Shown here: piece after piece, positions 1-8,155 of the stretch | How positions within the stretch are numbered: the stretch's first letter is position 1 | How the letters are laid out: every line of letters starts with the position of its first letter | DNA from: Pyrinomonadaceae bacterium | GTDB taxonomy: Bacteria > Acidobacteriota > Blastocatellia > Pyrinomonadales > Pyrinomonadaceae | Assembly (NCBI GenBank): GCA_013812565.1 | Contig: JACCTF010000474.1 | Location: forward strand, 1-8,391 | Length of the DNA stretch: 8,391 nt | Direction of reading: 5' to 3' | The notes under the pieces: model-generated | What the model was told of the DNA's origin: nothing | Databases searched by the model: none | What the model saw: the letters and a program-made list of their open reading frames with translations, nothing else | Position numbers and translations under genes: made by a program

Positions 1-449
1 GCGAGGAACTGTCCCTTCTTGACGTTCACAACTCTACCCGAGCGCGCCGCGGCTTCAATCAAATCCGTTTGACGCGAGAGGAACGCCGGAATCTGTAAGA
101 TGTCTGCGACCTCGGCGACCGATTCAATCTGCTCAATCGTGTGAACGTCCGTCAGTACGGGTACGCCGTGTTCCTCTTTAACGGCACGCAGGACAGCGAG
201 TGCTTTATGCATTCCGATGCCGCGAAAGCTTTCATGCGAGGAACGATTGGCTTTGTCGAAAGAAGATTTATAAACATAATCAAGCCCGACCCGACGAGCG
301 CGCTGGGCGCATTCACGCGCCATCATCAACGCATGCTCGCGTGACTCAACAACGCATGGCCCGGCGATCAACGTTAACCGGCCATCTCCGAACGTGACAT
401 CGCCGACGCGGAAAGCTTTCATCGGCCGTGCTTCCGGCTGCTTGCTCAT
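1..449 (-). CDS. kdsA: 3-deoxy-8-phosphooctulonate (Kdo-8-P) synthase, C-terminal part missing at window edge
   Basis: KdsA condenses phosphoenolpyruvate with arabinose-5-phosphate to Kdo-8-phosphate in the cytoplasm, the committed step toward the Kdo of lipid A/LPS core. I translated the minus strand from the ATG at 449-447. The first 149 residues are visible; the frame stays open to the edge, so roughly the last 45% is outside. Recognisable family blocks are [10 protein letters not shown] (about residues 27-36), [12 protein letters not shown] (about 65-76), [17 protein letters not shown] and NVKKGQF at the edge. Cys32 in GPC sits where metal-dependent (class II) enzymes carry their metal-binding Cys; the metal-independent E. 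coli enzyme has Asn there. The start codon overlaps the kinase stop as ATGA (449-446). A GAGGGGG ribosome binding site lies 7 nt upstream, inside the kinase gene, so translation is probably coupled. The family assignment is secure; metal dependence is inferred from one ligand. Confidence 0.95.
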   Translation of the reverse strand, partial: MSKQPEARPMKAFRVGDVTFGDGRLTLIAGPCVVESREHALMMARECAQRARRVGLDYVYKSSFDKANRSSHESFRGIGMHKALAVLRAVKEEHGVPVLTDVHTIEQIESVAEVADILQIPAFLSRQTDLIEAAARSGRVVNVKKGQFL

Positions 450-2650
450 TGAACATCCCCCTCGCGCGCACGATCTTCACGCGCAACCCGACGACGCAAA
501 TCTCTCAAGACTTTCTCCACGACGCGACGATTAAACGCCGCCGGTCGCTGCTGCAAGTAAAGCTCGTACTCTCTAACGGCGTCTGCAAACTGCCCCGTGC
601 TCTCATATAACAAACCTAGATTGTAGTGCGCATCAGGAAAGTTTCCATCCTGCTGCTCGATGGCGGAGCGAAAGGCGGGTTCCGCTTCCTCGTAATTCTT
701 TTGGCGTGCGAGCGCAGTCCCCAACGCCAGATAAGCTTCGGCGTCGCGACCGCCGTTCTGCTCGATAGCTTTGCGTAACGCATCCGTTGCTTCCGGTAAG
801 CGGCGAAGGTTAAGGAGAATGATGCCGGTCTGGTAGTAAGCGTCCGGGTACGTGCCGTCCCGACTGTTGATCGCGTCGTTATAAGCGGCAAGGGCGTTAG
901 CGGCGTCGCCCTGCCGTTGCAGCACAAAGCCGAGGTTGTATTGCGACTCCGGGTAAGCTCCGCCGCGCTGCTTGATCGCCTCACGGAACTCATCGGCGGC
1001 CCGGGCGAACTGACCTTTCTGCATTAGTATGCGGCCTAAGCGGTTGTGTGCTTCGGGGAAATCCGGCTGGAGCTGGAGCGCACGCTCGTAAGCGCGAATC
1101 GCCGCGTCATAGTTGCCGGTTGAGAAGTAGTATGCGCCAAGCCCGTCGAACTCGCCTGCGGTCTGCGGCTCGCGTTGTGGCGGAGTCGGTTCGGCGGATG
1201 CTTGCTGTGCATCGTTGCTCGCGGAAGTTGGAGCGGGGGGCGACAACGAGCGTCCGACGGATTCGTTGCTGTTTTCTGCCACAGGCGCAGCGGTGCGCGA
1301 TGTTGAACGTAAAGAGACGAGCGCGCCGACCGTGAAGATCAATACTAAAGCCACTATCACGCTGCCGACCATCACACGCTTCTCCCGCAACAACGCGCGC
1401 CACGTCGGTTGCTGGTCGAGCAAGATGCGCAGCCGTGTGGCTTTCGGGATTCGTGACACAAGGCGATCCATGACTGTTGCCGCAAGCGTCTTCTCTGTTC
1501 GCCCGTTCTCTCCCTTCACCGTCACGGAAGCGGCAAGGGTTTTGCCGGTTGATGATCTACTTGTTTGCCCGCCCGGTCGCTCGCTATCAGTTGAAAAGTC
1601 TGCTGAAGTTGTATCGGACGCAGAACTGTTTTGCGTTGGGTTAAGAAGCGCATCAAGACCAACTGCCGGTTGGAGGTTAAGTTGTTCAGCCGCTCGATAA
1701 AGCTCTTGGTAAAAGGCCGCGGCATCGGCCGGACGATCCGCCGGGTTCTTCTGCAGCGCATGAAGCACAACATCTTCGAGCGCCTGTGGAATCGTTGGGA
1801 CGATCTCGCGCGGTGGACGCGGAATTTGGGCGGATTGCTTTAACGCCACGGCGAGCGGCGTAGCACCGTTGAAGGGCGCAGATCCTGTTAGCATTTCGTA
1901 CAAGATGATGCCGAGGCTATAGACATCAGAGGCCGGCGTTAACCCCGCACCGTCGCACTGCTCTGGGGACATGTAGCGCGGCGTGCCGATCATCATGCCC
2001 GTCTCCGTCAGCGCCTTCGCCTGCCCGTTCTCGCTTGCCTCAGTGGCAAGTTTGGCAATCCCAAAATCAAGCACTTTAACGACAGGCGATGAAGACGAAT
2101 CTTCGACGATGAAGATGTTCGCCGGTTTGAGATCACGATGAATGATGCCGGCTTCGTGCGCGGCGGCGACGGCGGCGGCGGTTTGCAACATCAGCGGCAA
2201 CCCTCGTGCTGGATCAACGGGCGCGCCGCCGTCGAGCACATCGCGCAAGGAGCGACCTTCGAGCAGTTCCATGACGATGTAGACGGTCTTGTCCGCGGTC
2301 TGCCCGAAGTCCGTGATGGCAACGGCATTGGGATGCCGGAGTCGTCCGGCAGCGCGCGCTTCGCGGCGAAAACGTTCCTGCGCCGCAGCGTCTGCAACCA
2401 AATTAGCGTTCAGCACTTTGATGGCAACCGGACGATCAATCAACAGATGCGTCGCACGGTAGACGGTGCCCATTCCCCCTTCGCCCAACCATGCGTCGAG
2501 CCGGTACTTGTCATCAAGCACGCGACCAATCGGCGAAGCATCATCGCGGCTAATGGCAACGGTCGCATCAGCTCGCAGCACAGCCGCATCCTTCGGACAC
2601 GTGCGCATGTCCGGTGGGTAATGCCGACCGCATTGCGGGCAATGAAGCAT
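446..2650 (-). CDS. Membrane Ser/Thr protein kinase with N-terminal zinc ribbon and C-terminal TPR repeats
   Basis: A eukaryotic-like (Hanks-type) kinase of 734 residues. Residues 4-21 form a short zinc-ribbon-like knuckle (CPQC, then CPKD; three Cys). The kinase domain spans about 49-315: glycine loop GEGGMG 56-61, catalytic lysine K78, E97 for the salt bridge, HRDLKPAN 171-178 (catalytic D173), DFG 195-197, an activation loop with several Ser/Thr, and SPE 228-230. All catalytic residues are present, so it should be active. A low-complexity linker leads to one hydrophobic segment at about 426-447, preceded by KR. A Pro/Ser-rich stretch (about 454-498) and six TPR units (about 500-703) follow, with an Arg-rich tail. 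The charge pattern suggests a cytoplasmic kinase and periplasmic TPRs (inference). It lies 45 nt after the acetyltransferase, and its TGA overlaps the kdsA ATG. No Shine-Dalgarno is visible, but the zinc ribbon starting at residue 4 supports this start. Substrate unknown. Confidence 0.93.
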   Translation of the reverse strand: MLHCPQCGRHYPPDMRTCPKDAAVLRADATVAISRDDASPIGRVLDDKYRLDAWLGEGGMGTVYRATHLLIDRPVAIKVLNANLVADAAAQERFRREARAAGRLRHPNAVAITDFGQTADKTVYIVMELLEGRSLRDVLDGGAPVDPARGLPLMLQTAAAVAAAHEAGIIHRDLKPANIFIVEDSSSSPVVKVLDFGIAKLATEASENGQAKALTETGMMIGTPRYMSPEQCDGAGLTPASDVYSLGIILYEMLTGSAPFNGATPLAVALKQSAQIPRPPREIVPTIPQALEDVVLHALQKNPADRPADAAAFYQELYRAAEQLNLQPAVGLDALLNPTQNSSASDTTSADFSTDSERPGGQTSRSSTGKTLAASVTVKGENGRTEKTLAATVMDRLVSRIPKATRLRILLDQQPTWRALLREKRVMVGSVIVALVLIFTVGALVSLRSTSRTAAPVAENSNESVGRSLSPPAPTSASNDAQQASAEPTPPQREPQTAGEFDGLGAYYFSTGNYDAAIRAYERALQLQPDFPEAHNRLGRILMQKGQFARAADEFREAIKQRGGAYPESQYNLGFVLQRQGDAANALAAYNDAINSRDGTYPDAYYQTGIILLNLRRLPEATDALRKAIEQNGGRDAEAYLALGTALARQKNYEEAEPAFRSAIEQQDGNFPDAHYNLGLLYESTGQFADAVREYELYLQQRPAAFNRRVVEKVLRDLRRRVAREDRAREGDVQ
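457..463 (-). promoter_or_regulatory. Ribosome binding site of kdsA
   Basis: On the minus strand GAGGGGG lies 7 nt before the kdsA ATG and inside the last codons of the kinase gene. It supports the start at 449 and reinitiation after the overlapping kinase stop codon. Confidence 0.7.
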
Positions 2651-2695
2651 AAAACTTATGAGCGATGCACAGACGCCGAACTGTGCGTTGTACTC
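2651..2695 (-). promoter_or_regulatory. Gap before the kinase gene with a small hairpin and a degenerate heptamer-like leader
   Basis: The 45-nt gap between the acetyltransferase stop and the kinase ATG contains a 6-bp inverted repeat (GCACAG/CTGTGC at 2667-2672 and 2681-2686, 8-nt loop). Next to the ATG, on the minus strand, is GCATCGCTCATAAGTTTT. This resembles the repeat leader before the plus-strand gene at 6009 (GCATCACTCATTACTTTT). No Shine-Dalgarno sequence is present. A regulatory role is a guess; the hairpin is too short and lacks the T-run of a terminator. Confidence 0.35.
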
Positions 2696-3265
2696 TTATT
2701 TCTTCCGCAGGATGTAGAAAGAGTTACCGGGGCGGAAATTTCCGCGTGTGATTTCGTAGTACGCAACATCAACACCATAGTAGTGAGCCAACTTCACATA
2801 GCGCATTCCTGCTTTCTCCATCACACGCTGTGAAGCAGCGTTCTCCGGTACTGCCACTGCCACAATGCGGTCGAGTTGCAATTCCTCAAAACCATATCTG
2901 AGGCTGGCCCAAGCCGCTTCTGTAGCCATCCCCGTCCCCCAGTAAGCTTTCGCAAGGCCGTAGCCAACCTCTATCTCGGGATTGCCGTCGAGGAATGAAA
3001 GCCCGGCCCAACCGATTAAGTTTTCACTCTTCTTGTCAACAACGGCCCATATACCAAACCCATGCTTCTCCCACTGCATCAAGACCCAACTCAGTTTCGT
3101 TGTCGTTTGTTCACGCGTCGATGTGGCTCCGGTTCCGATATACCTCATCACTTCGGGGTCGCTTCGCAGCAAAAAGTAGTCGTCCGTGTCACGCAGCGTG
3201 AACATGCGTAAGCGAAGGCGTGCAGTCTCAATCTCGTGTGCTGAAAGTTGACTGGGGAGTTGCAT
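2696..3265 (-). CDS. GNAT family N-acetyltransferase (RimJ/RimL-like)
   Basis: A 189-residue cytoplasmic acetyltransferase that would move an acetyl group from acetyl-CoA to an amine, either a protein N-terminus or a small molecule; the acceptor cannot be told from sequence. The family pattern is clear: ETARLRLR near residues 13-20, the conserved strand ENLIGWAGLSF 81-91, IEVGYGLAKAYWGTGMATEA 98-117 with the acetyl-CoA phosphate loop (WGTGMA), and the C-terminal PENAASQRVMEKAGM 140-154. The frame is open 39 codons further upstream, but that part lies inside pyrG and shows no GNAT similarity. I chose the ATG at 3265-3263, which leaves the ETxRLxLR strand at the normal distance from the N-terminus. 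The pyrG stop and this ATG are separated by one base (TGA-C-ATG), so translation is probably coupled to pyrG. It is not a standard member of Kdo gene clusters. Confidence 0.88.
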   Translation of the reverse strand: MQLPSQLSAHEIETARLRLRMFTLRDTDDYFLLRSDPEVMRYIGTGATSTREQTTTKLSWVLMQWEKHGFGIWAVVDKKSENLIGWAGLSFLDGNPEIEVGYGLAKAYWGTGMATEAAWASLRYGFEELQLDRIVAVAVPENAASQRVMEKAGMRYVKLAHYYGVDVAYYEITRGNFRPGNSFYILRKK

Positions 3266-3266
3266 G

Positions 3267-4973
<1,707 letters not shown>

Positions 4974-5000
4974 TTATTAGTGGATCAACTGAACGTCACG

Positions 5001-5843
5001 CTACGCATCTCTGTTGCTTAAATCCTTTGTCTCTTTTTCGATGATCGCGCGCACGTGTTCCAGGTCTTCCGGCGTATCAACGCCGACGGATGGAGCAGCG
5101 GCTTCAACGACGCGTATCGTCACGCCGCGTTCCAGCACACGCAGTTGTTCAAGCGACTCAATCTGTTCAAGCGTGGATTGGGGCCACCTGGCGTATTCTA
5201 ACAAAAAGGTACGACGGTAAACATAAAGCCCCGTGTGCTTGCGAAACTTTGCGAGCAACTGCGGATCATTTTGCAACGCCCTCTCGAGCGAACCGTGTTG
5301 GTGCACGGCGTTGCGCGGATAAGGAATGGGGGAGCGCGAAAAAAGGAGCGCTCGTCCCGCCTGATCGGTGACAACCTTGACGACATCTGCGTTGAACACG
5401 GCGGCGGCATCAGCGACCGGCTCGCTTGTTGTCACGACCGGCGCTTCCTGCTCACGCATCATCTGTGTAACGGCACGCTCAATGGTCTCGGGTGAGATTA
5501 GCGGCTCGTCGCCTTGAACGTTGACGATTATGTCTGTGTCGTTGAGTCCGGCGGCAACTTCTGCCAGACGGTCGCTGCCCGATTGGTGATCGCTTGATGT
5601 CATCGCGGCTTCAAATCCGGCGCGGCGAACCGCATCAAAGATGCGCCGGTCGTCGGTTGCGACAATCGCGCGGCTGACGCTCGGCGCGGCTAGCGCACGT
5701 TCAACCGTATGCAAAATCATCGGTCGTCCAGCAATCTCTAAGAGGGGTTTACCGGGAAGGCGCGTCGCGTGATAGCGAGCGGGAATGATGGCGATTGTTT
5801 TTGAATCAGAATGAGATTCCGCGTTGTTCACGGGCCTACACAT
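5001..5843 (-). CDS. kdsB: 3-deoxy-manno-octulosonate cytidylyltransferase (CMP-Kdo synthetase)
   Basis: KdsB activates Kdo with CTP to CMP-Kdo, the donor for Kdo transfer to lipid A, in the cytoplasm. Residues 21-34 are the nucleotidyltransferase signature PARYHATRLPGKPL. Further family blocks are ATDD 62-65, HQSGSDRLAE 86-95, NVQGDEP 108-114, FSRSPIPYPR 168-177, HTGLYVYRR 203-211 and GVDTPEDL 254-261. At 280 residues it is longer than the usual about 250, with about 15 extra N-terminal and a dozen extra C-terminal residues. The start is uncertain: the ATG at 5843 has no Shine-Dalgarno and overlaps the -10 box of a good promoter. The in-frame GTG at 5831-5829 (276 residues) could be used on a nearly leaderless transcript. 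It is the first gene of the minus-strand run and pairs functionally with pyrG (CTP) and kdsA (Kdo). Confidence 0.96.
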   Translation of the reverse strand: MCRPVNNAESHSDSKTIAIIPARYHATRLPGKPLLEIAGRPMILHTVERALAAPSVSRAIVATDDRRIFDAVRRAGFEAAMTSSDHQSGSDRLAEVAAGLNDTDIIVNVQGDEPLISPETIERAVTQMMREQEAPVVTTSEPVADAAAVFNADVVKVVTDQAGRALLFSRSPIPYPRNAVHQHGSLERALQNDPQLLAKFRKHTGLYVYRRTFLLEYARWPQSTLEQIESLEQLRVLERGVTIRVVEAAAPSVGVDTPEDLEHVRAIIEKETKDLSNRDA

Positions 5844-5868
5844 TAACGCGCGGCTGTCGGTGTGTCAA
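5840..5868 (-). promoter_or_regulatory. Sigma70-like promoter of the kdsB-pyrG operon
   Basis: Minus strand: perfect -35 TTGACA (5868-5863), 17-nt spacer, -10 TAATGT (5845-5840). It predicts transcription starting near 5834-5832, inside the first codons of the longest kdsB frame. The match is visible in sequence; use as a promoter is inferred. Confidence 0.55.
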
Positions 5869-5915
5869 ACAATTCACAGCCTGCGAACCTCGTTATGTGA
5901 ACGCAAGAAAGGGGT

Positions 5916-5944
5916 TTGACAGAGCAAGATGCGGCCGTTACCAT
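5916..5944 (+). promoter_or_regulatory. Sigma70-like promoter for the plus-strand gene at 6009
   Basis: TTGACA at 5916-5921, 17-nt spacer, TACCAT at 5939-5944 (weak -10, outer bases conserved). It predicts a start near 5951 and a leader of about 58 nt containing the inverted repeat. A second -10-like TAAAAT at 5969-5974 has no partner -35 at the right distance. Confidence 0.5.
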
Positions 5945-5958
5945 GCAAAGCCGGTAAC

Positions 5959-6004
5959 AGTAATGAGTTAAAATACTGTTCCTACGCATCACTCATTACT
6001 TTTT
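5959..6004 (+). repeat. Inverted repeat of heptamer units before the trans-sulfuration gene
   Basis: Perfect 10-bp arms AGTAATGAGT (5959-5968) and ACTCATTACT (5991-6000) enclose a 22-nt loop. The right side reads as three 7-bp units: ACGCATC, ACTCATT, ACTTTTT (5984-6004), ending 4 nt before the ATG at 6009. The same arms recur at 7154-7163 and 7197-7206. It would fold in the leader RNA, and no Shine-Dalgarno is present. Confidence 0.75.
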
Positions 6005-6008
6005 AATT

Positions 6009-7148
6009 ATGGGATTCTCAACTATCGCAATTCATGCCGGGCAGGAACCCGATCCGACGACCGGTGCCGTTTCTGTTCCGATCTATCAAACTTCTACTTA
6101 CGCGCAGGAAGGCTTGGGCAAGCACAAGGGGTTTGAGTATGCGCGCACGCAGAATCCAACGAGGCTCGCGCTTGAACGAAACATTGCGGCGCTCGAAGGC
6201 GCGCAATTTGGTTTTGCGTTCGCTTCCGGTATGGCAGGGATCGACGCGGTGCTGCGACTGGTTCAAGCGGGCGAGCATGTGATTGTCTCGGACAATACTT
6301 ACGGCGGCACGTTTCGTTTGTTTGATCGCATCTTGAAAAATTATGGGATTGAGTTCAGCTTCGTTGACACATCAGACGCCGGCAATGTTGAAGCCGCCAT
6401 TCGTCCGAACACGCGGATGTTGTACGTCGAAACGCCGACGAATCCGGTGATGATCGTCACGGATTTGCAAGCCGTGGCGGATGTCGCGCACAGCGTGGGC
6501 GCGCGTGTTGTATGCGACAACACTTTTTTGTCACCGTATTTGCAGCGGCCGCTCGAGTTTGGCGTTGACATTGTGGTGCATTCGACAACGAAATACCTCA
6601 ATGGGCACTCGGATGGCATCGGCGGTGTGGTTGTGTTAAATGATGAGAAGGACGCTGAGTCGCTCGCATTCATACAGAACAGCGTCGGCGCAATTCTTTC
6701 ACCATTCGATTCGTGGTTGGTGCTGCGCGGCACGAAGACGCTGACGCTCAGGATGGAGCAGCATGACCGGGCGGGGCGCACGGTTGCGGCTTTTCTCGAA
6801 GAGCATCCAAAAGTCGAGAAGTTATATTACCCGGGTTCGCTTTCGCATCGTCAACATGAATTAGCGAAGCGGCAACAACGCGGCTTCGGCGGCATGGTCG
6901 CCTTTGATGTCGGCTCGCTTGAGCGGGCGCGCACCGTGCTTGAATCCGTGCAACTGTGCACGCTGGCCGAAAGCCTTGGCGGCGTTGAAACTTTGATTTC
7001 GCATCCGGCGACGATGACACATGCTTCGGTGCTGCCGGAAACACGCTCCCGGCTCGGCATCACCGACGGCCTTGTGCGCATCTCGGTCGGGATCGAAGAT
7101 GTAGAAGACATCCTCGCGGATTTGGACCAAGCACTGGCAAAGATATAG
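6009..7148 (+). CDS. PLP-dependent trans-sulfuration enzyme: cystathionine gamma-synthase or gamma-lyase
   Basis: A 379-residue member of the Cys/Met metabolism PLP family (fold type I), cytoplasmic. The synthase (MetB) joins an activated homoserine to cysteine; the lyase splits cystathionine to cysteine. The sequence shows FEYARTQNPTR 42-52 (phosphate-binding Y44 and R46), Y98 that stacks on PLP, ETPTNP 141-146, D170 for the PLP ring nitrogen in CDNTF, the Schiff-base lysine K195 in STTKYLNGHSD, and LAESLGGVETLISHPATMTHAS 319-340 including Glu327, typical of both gamma-synthases and gamma-lyases. GFEYARTQNPTR and the IAIHAGQ start also look like gamma-lyases, so I give no symbol. Length is normal. 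There is no Shine-Dalgarno; the ATG is fixed by the conserved N-terminus and preceded by a heptamer repeat. It is transcribed away from kdsB. No SAM riboswitch or Met box is apparent in the leader. Confidence 0.93.
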   Translation: MGFSTIAIHAGQEPDPTTGAVSVPIYQTSTYAQEGLGKHKGFEYARTQNPTRLALERNIAALEGAQFGFAFASGMAGIDAVLRLVQAGEHVIVSDNTYGGTFRLFDRILKNYGIEFSFVDTSDAGNVEAAIRPNTRMLYVETPTNPVMIVTDLQAVADVAHSVGARVVCDNTFLSPYLQRPLEFGVDIVVHSTTKYLNGHSDGIGGVVVLNDEKDAESLAFIQNSVGAILSPFDSWLVLRGTKTLTLRMEQHDRAGRTVAAFLEEHPKVEKLYYPGSLSHRQHELAKRQQRGFGGMVAFDVGSLERARTVLESVQLCTLAESLGGVETLISHPATMTHASVLPETRSRLGITDGLVRISVGIEDVEDILADLDQALAKI

Positions 7149-7149
7149 A

Positions 7150-7210
7150 GATAAGTAATGAGTGATGAGCGACAAGCAATCTACTCATCACTCATCACTC
7201 ATTACTTATC
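7150..7210. repeat. Perfect 20-bp inverted repeat between the trans-sulfuration and phosphatase genes
   Basis: Arms at 7150-7169 (starts GATAAGTAATGAGT) and 7191-7210 (ends ACTCATTACTTATC) are exact reverse complements around a 21-nt loop. The left arm begins 2 nt after the upstream stop codon. In RNA it would form a long A-U-rich hairpin. No T-run follows directly, so it is not a classical terminator; partial termination or 3'-end protection is possible. Confidence 0.85.
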
Positions 7211-7224
7211 ACTCATCACTTTTC
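7183..7224 (+). repeat. Six tandem 7-bp repeats ending at the phosphatase start codon
   Basis: Consecutive units ACTCATC, ACTCATC, ACTCATT, ACTTATC, ACTCATC, ACTTTTC run from 7183 to 7224, one base before the ATG at 7226. Reverse-complement units GATAAGT, AATGAGT, GATGAGC stand at 7150-7170. The array occupies the place of the ribosome binding site, and no Shine-Dalgarno exists there. Confidence 0.85.
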
Positions 7225-7225
7225 T

Positions 7226-8155
7226 ATGATCGTAGAGCTTCATGCAGAAACAGATATTGGTCGCGTTCGGCGCGGCAACGAAGACAACTTTCTGGTGCTT
7301 GATCTGTCCATTAAGCAGGCTTGGACCGGTCTCGATAACACCGAACCGCCCGCTGCCTTACGCCGCCTTGAACTTACTCCTGAAGGCGTAGTGCTTGTTG
7401 TTTCAGACGGCATGGGCGGCGCCCTGGCGGGCGATGTTGCGAGCCGCATGGCCGTCGAGATTGTCCGCGAACTATTGATGAACGGTAAGGTAGATGCTGC
7501 TGGTAAGACCGCCGCCGAAAAATCGCTCGTGAAGGGTTTATGGGATGCGATTCGGTATGCCAATCTGGCGATTCACCATCGGAGTCTTGAAGACGCGCAC
7601 TGCAGCGGCATGGGCGCAACTTTTACGGGCGTGGCTGTAACGCCTAAGGAACTTGATATGGTGCAGGTCGGCGACAGCCGCGCCTATGTCATCCGCGATG
7701 ACGAAATAAGACTTGTGACCAAAGATCAATCGCTTGTTCAGCAACTCATAGACATCGGTCAAATCAGTGAACAAGAAGCTGAGACACACATGTTTCGTAA
7801 CGTAATTCTTCAAGCACTGGGCGCGCAACGCGAGGTAGTGCCTGTGGTCTATCACGTTCCATTACGGCGCAACGATATGCTGCTTCTGTGCAGTGACGGA
7901 CTTTCGGGCAAGCTGTCTGCCCAAGAAATGCAAAATATCATTCAGTCTAGCAAAAGCAATCTTGCCGCGGCTTGCATGAGGCTGGTTGAGGAAGCCAACG
8001 TTCGTGGCGGCGAAGATAATATTACGGTTGTGCTGGCTCGTTTCACCGGCGAAGATCTAGCTGAATCCCGCTCCGAAGCAGTCACGGTTGAGACTCTCTC
8101 CTTGGAAGAAGACACCACACTCAGCAGAGACAATTACGTCGCAGAAAGCCTATAA
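7226..8155 (+). CDS. PP2C-family Ser/Thr protein phosphatase (Stp1/PrpC-like)
   Basis: A 309-residue soluble metal-dependent phosphatase that removes phosphate from Ser/Thr of proteins, commonly the partner of Hanks-type kinases. All metal-site motifs are present: RRGNEDN 15-21 (E19, D20), VVSDGMGGALAGD 58-70 (D61, G62), MGATFTG 129-135, VQVGDSRAYV 147-155 (D150), TKDQSLVQQLIDIGQI 165-180, FRNVILQALG 190-199, LCSDGLS 221-227 (D224) and GGEDNITVVL 261-270 (D264). The core ends near 274; an acidic Ser/Thr-rich tail (275-309) follows with no membrane segment. An insertion of about 25 residues between the first two motifs (27-53) is slightly longer than in minimal family members. The start fits the family's short N-terminus. 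It follows the upstream gene by 77 nt of repeat sequence. The membrane kinase encoded at 446-2650 is an obvious candidate antagonist, but that pairing is inference. Confidence 0.95.
   Translation: MIVELHAETDIGRVRRGNEDNFLVLDLSIKQAWTGLDNTEPPAALRRLELTPEGVVLVVSDGMGGALAGDVASRMAVEIVRELLMNGKVDAAGKTAAEKSLVKGLWDAIRYANLAIHHRSLEDAHCSGMGATFTGVAVTPKELDMVQVGDSRAYVIRDDEIRLVTKDQSLVQQLIDIGQISEQEAETHMFRNVILQALGAQREVVPVVYHVPLRRNDMLLLCSDGLSGKLSAQEMQNIIQSSKSNLAAACMRLVEEANVRGGEDNITVVLARFTGEDLAESRSEAVTVETLSLEEDTTLSRDNYVAESL

Noticed and set aside
1215..1700. Plus-strand open frame of 161 codons
   Set aside because: Antisense to the kinase linker and membrane segment; composition reflects the complementary codons only.
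2138..2833. Plus-strand open frame of 231 codons
   Set aside because: It lies antisense to the kinase domain and the end of the acetyltransferase gene, has no recognisable domain, and the opposite strand codes for clear families.
5944..6008. SAM riboswitch or Met-regulatory leader before the trans-sulfuration gene
   Set aside because: The leader is only about 60 nt and consists mainly of the heptamer inverted repeat; no SAM aptamer elements or Met-box tandem repeats are visible.
5959..7224. Mobile cassette: trans-sulfuration gene bracketed by related repeats
   Set aside because: Repeats on both sides are suggestive, but there is no transposase, no target-site duplication, and the gene's base use looks like its neighbours.
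7183..7224. CRISPR array
   Set aside because: Units are 7 bp, directly tandem, and have no spacers.
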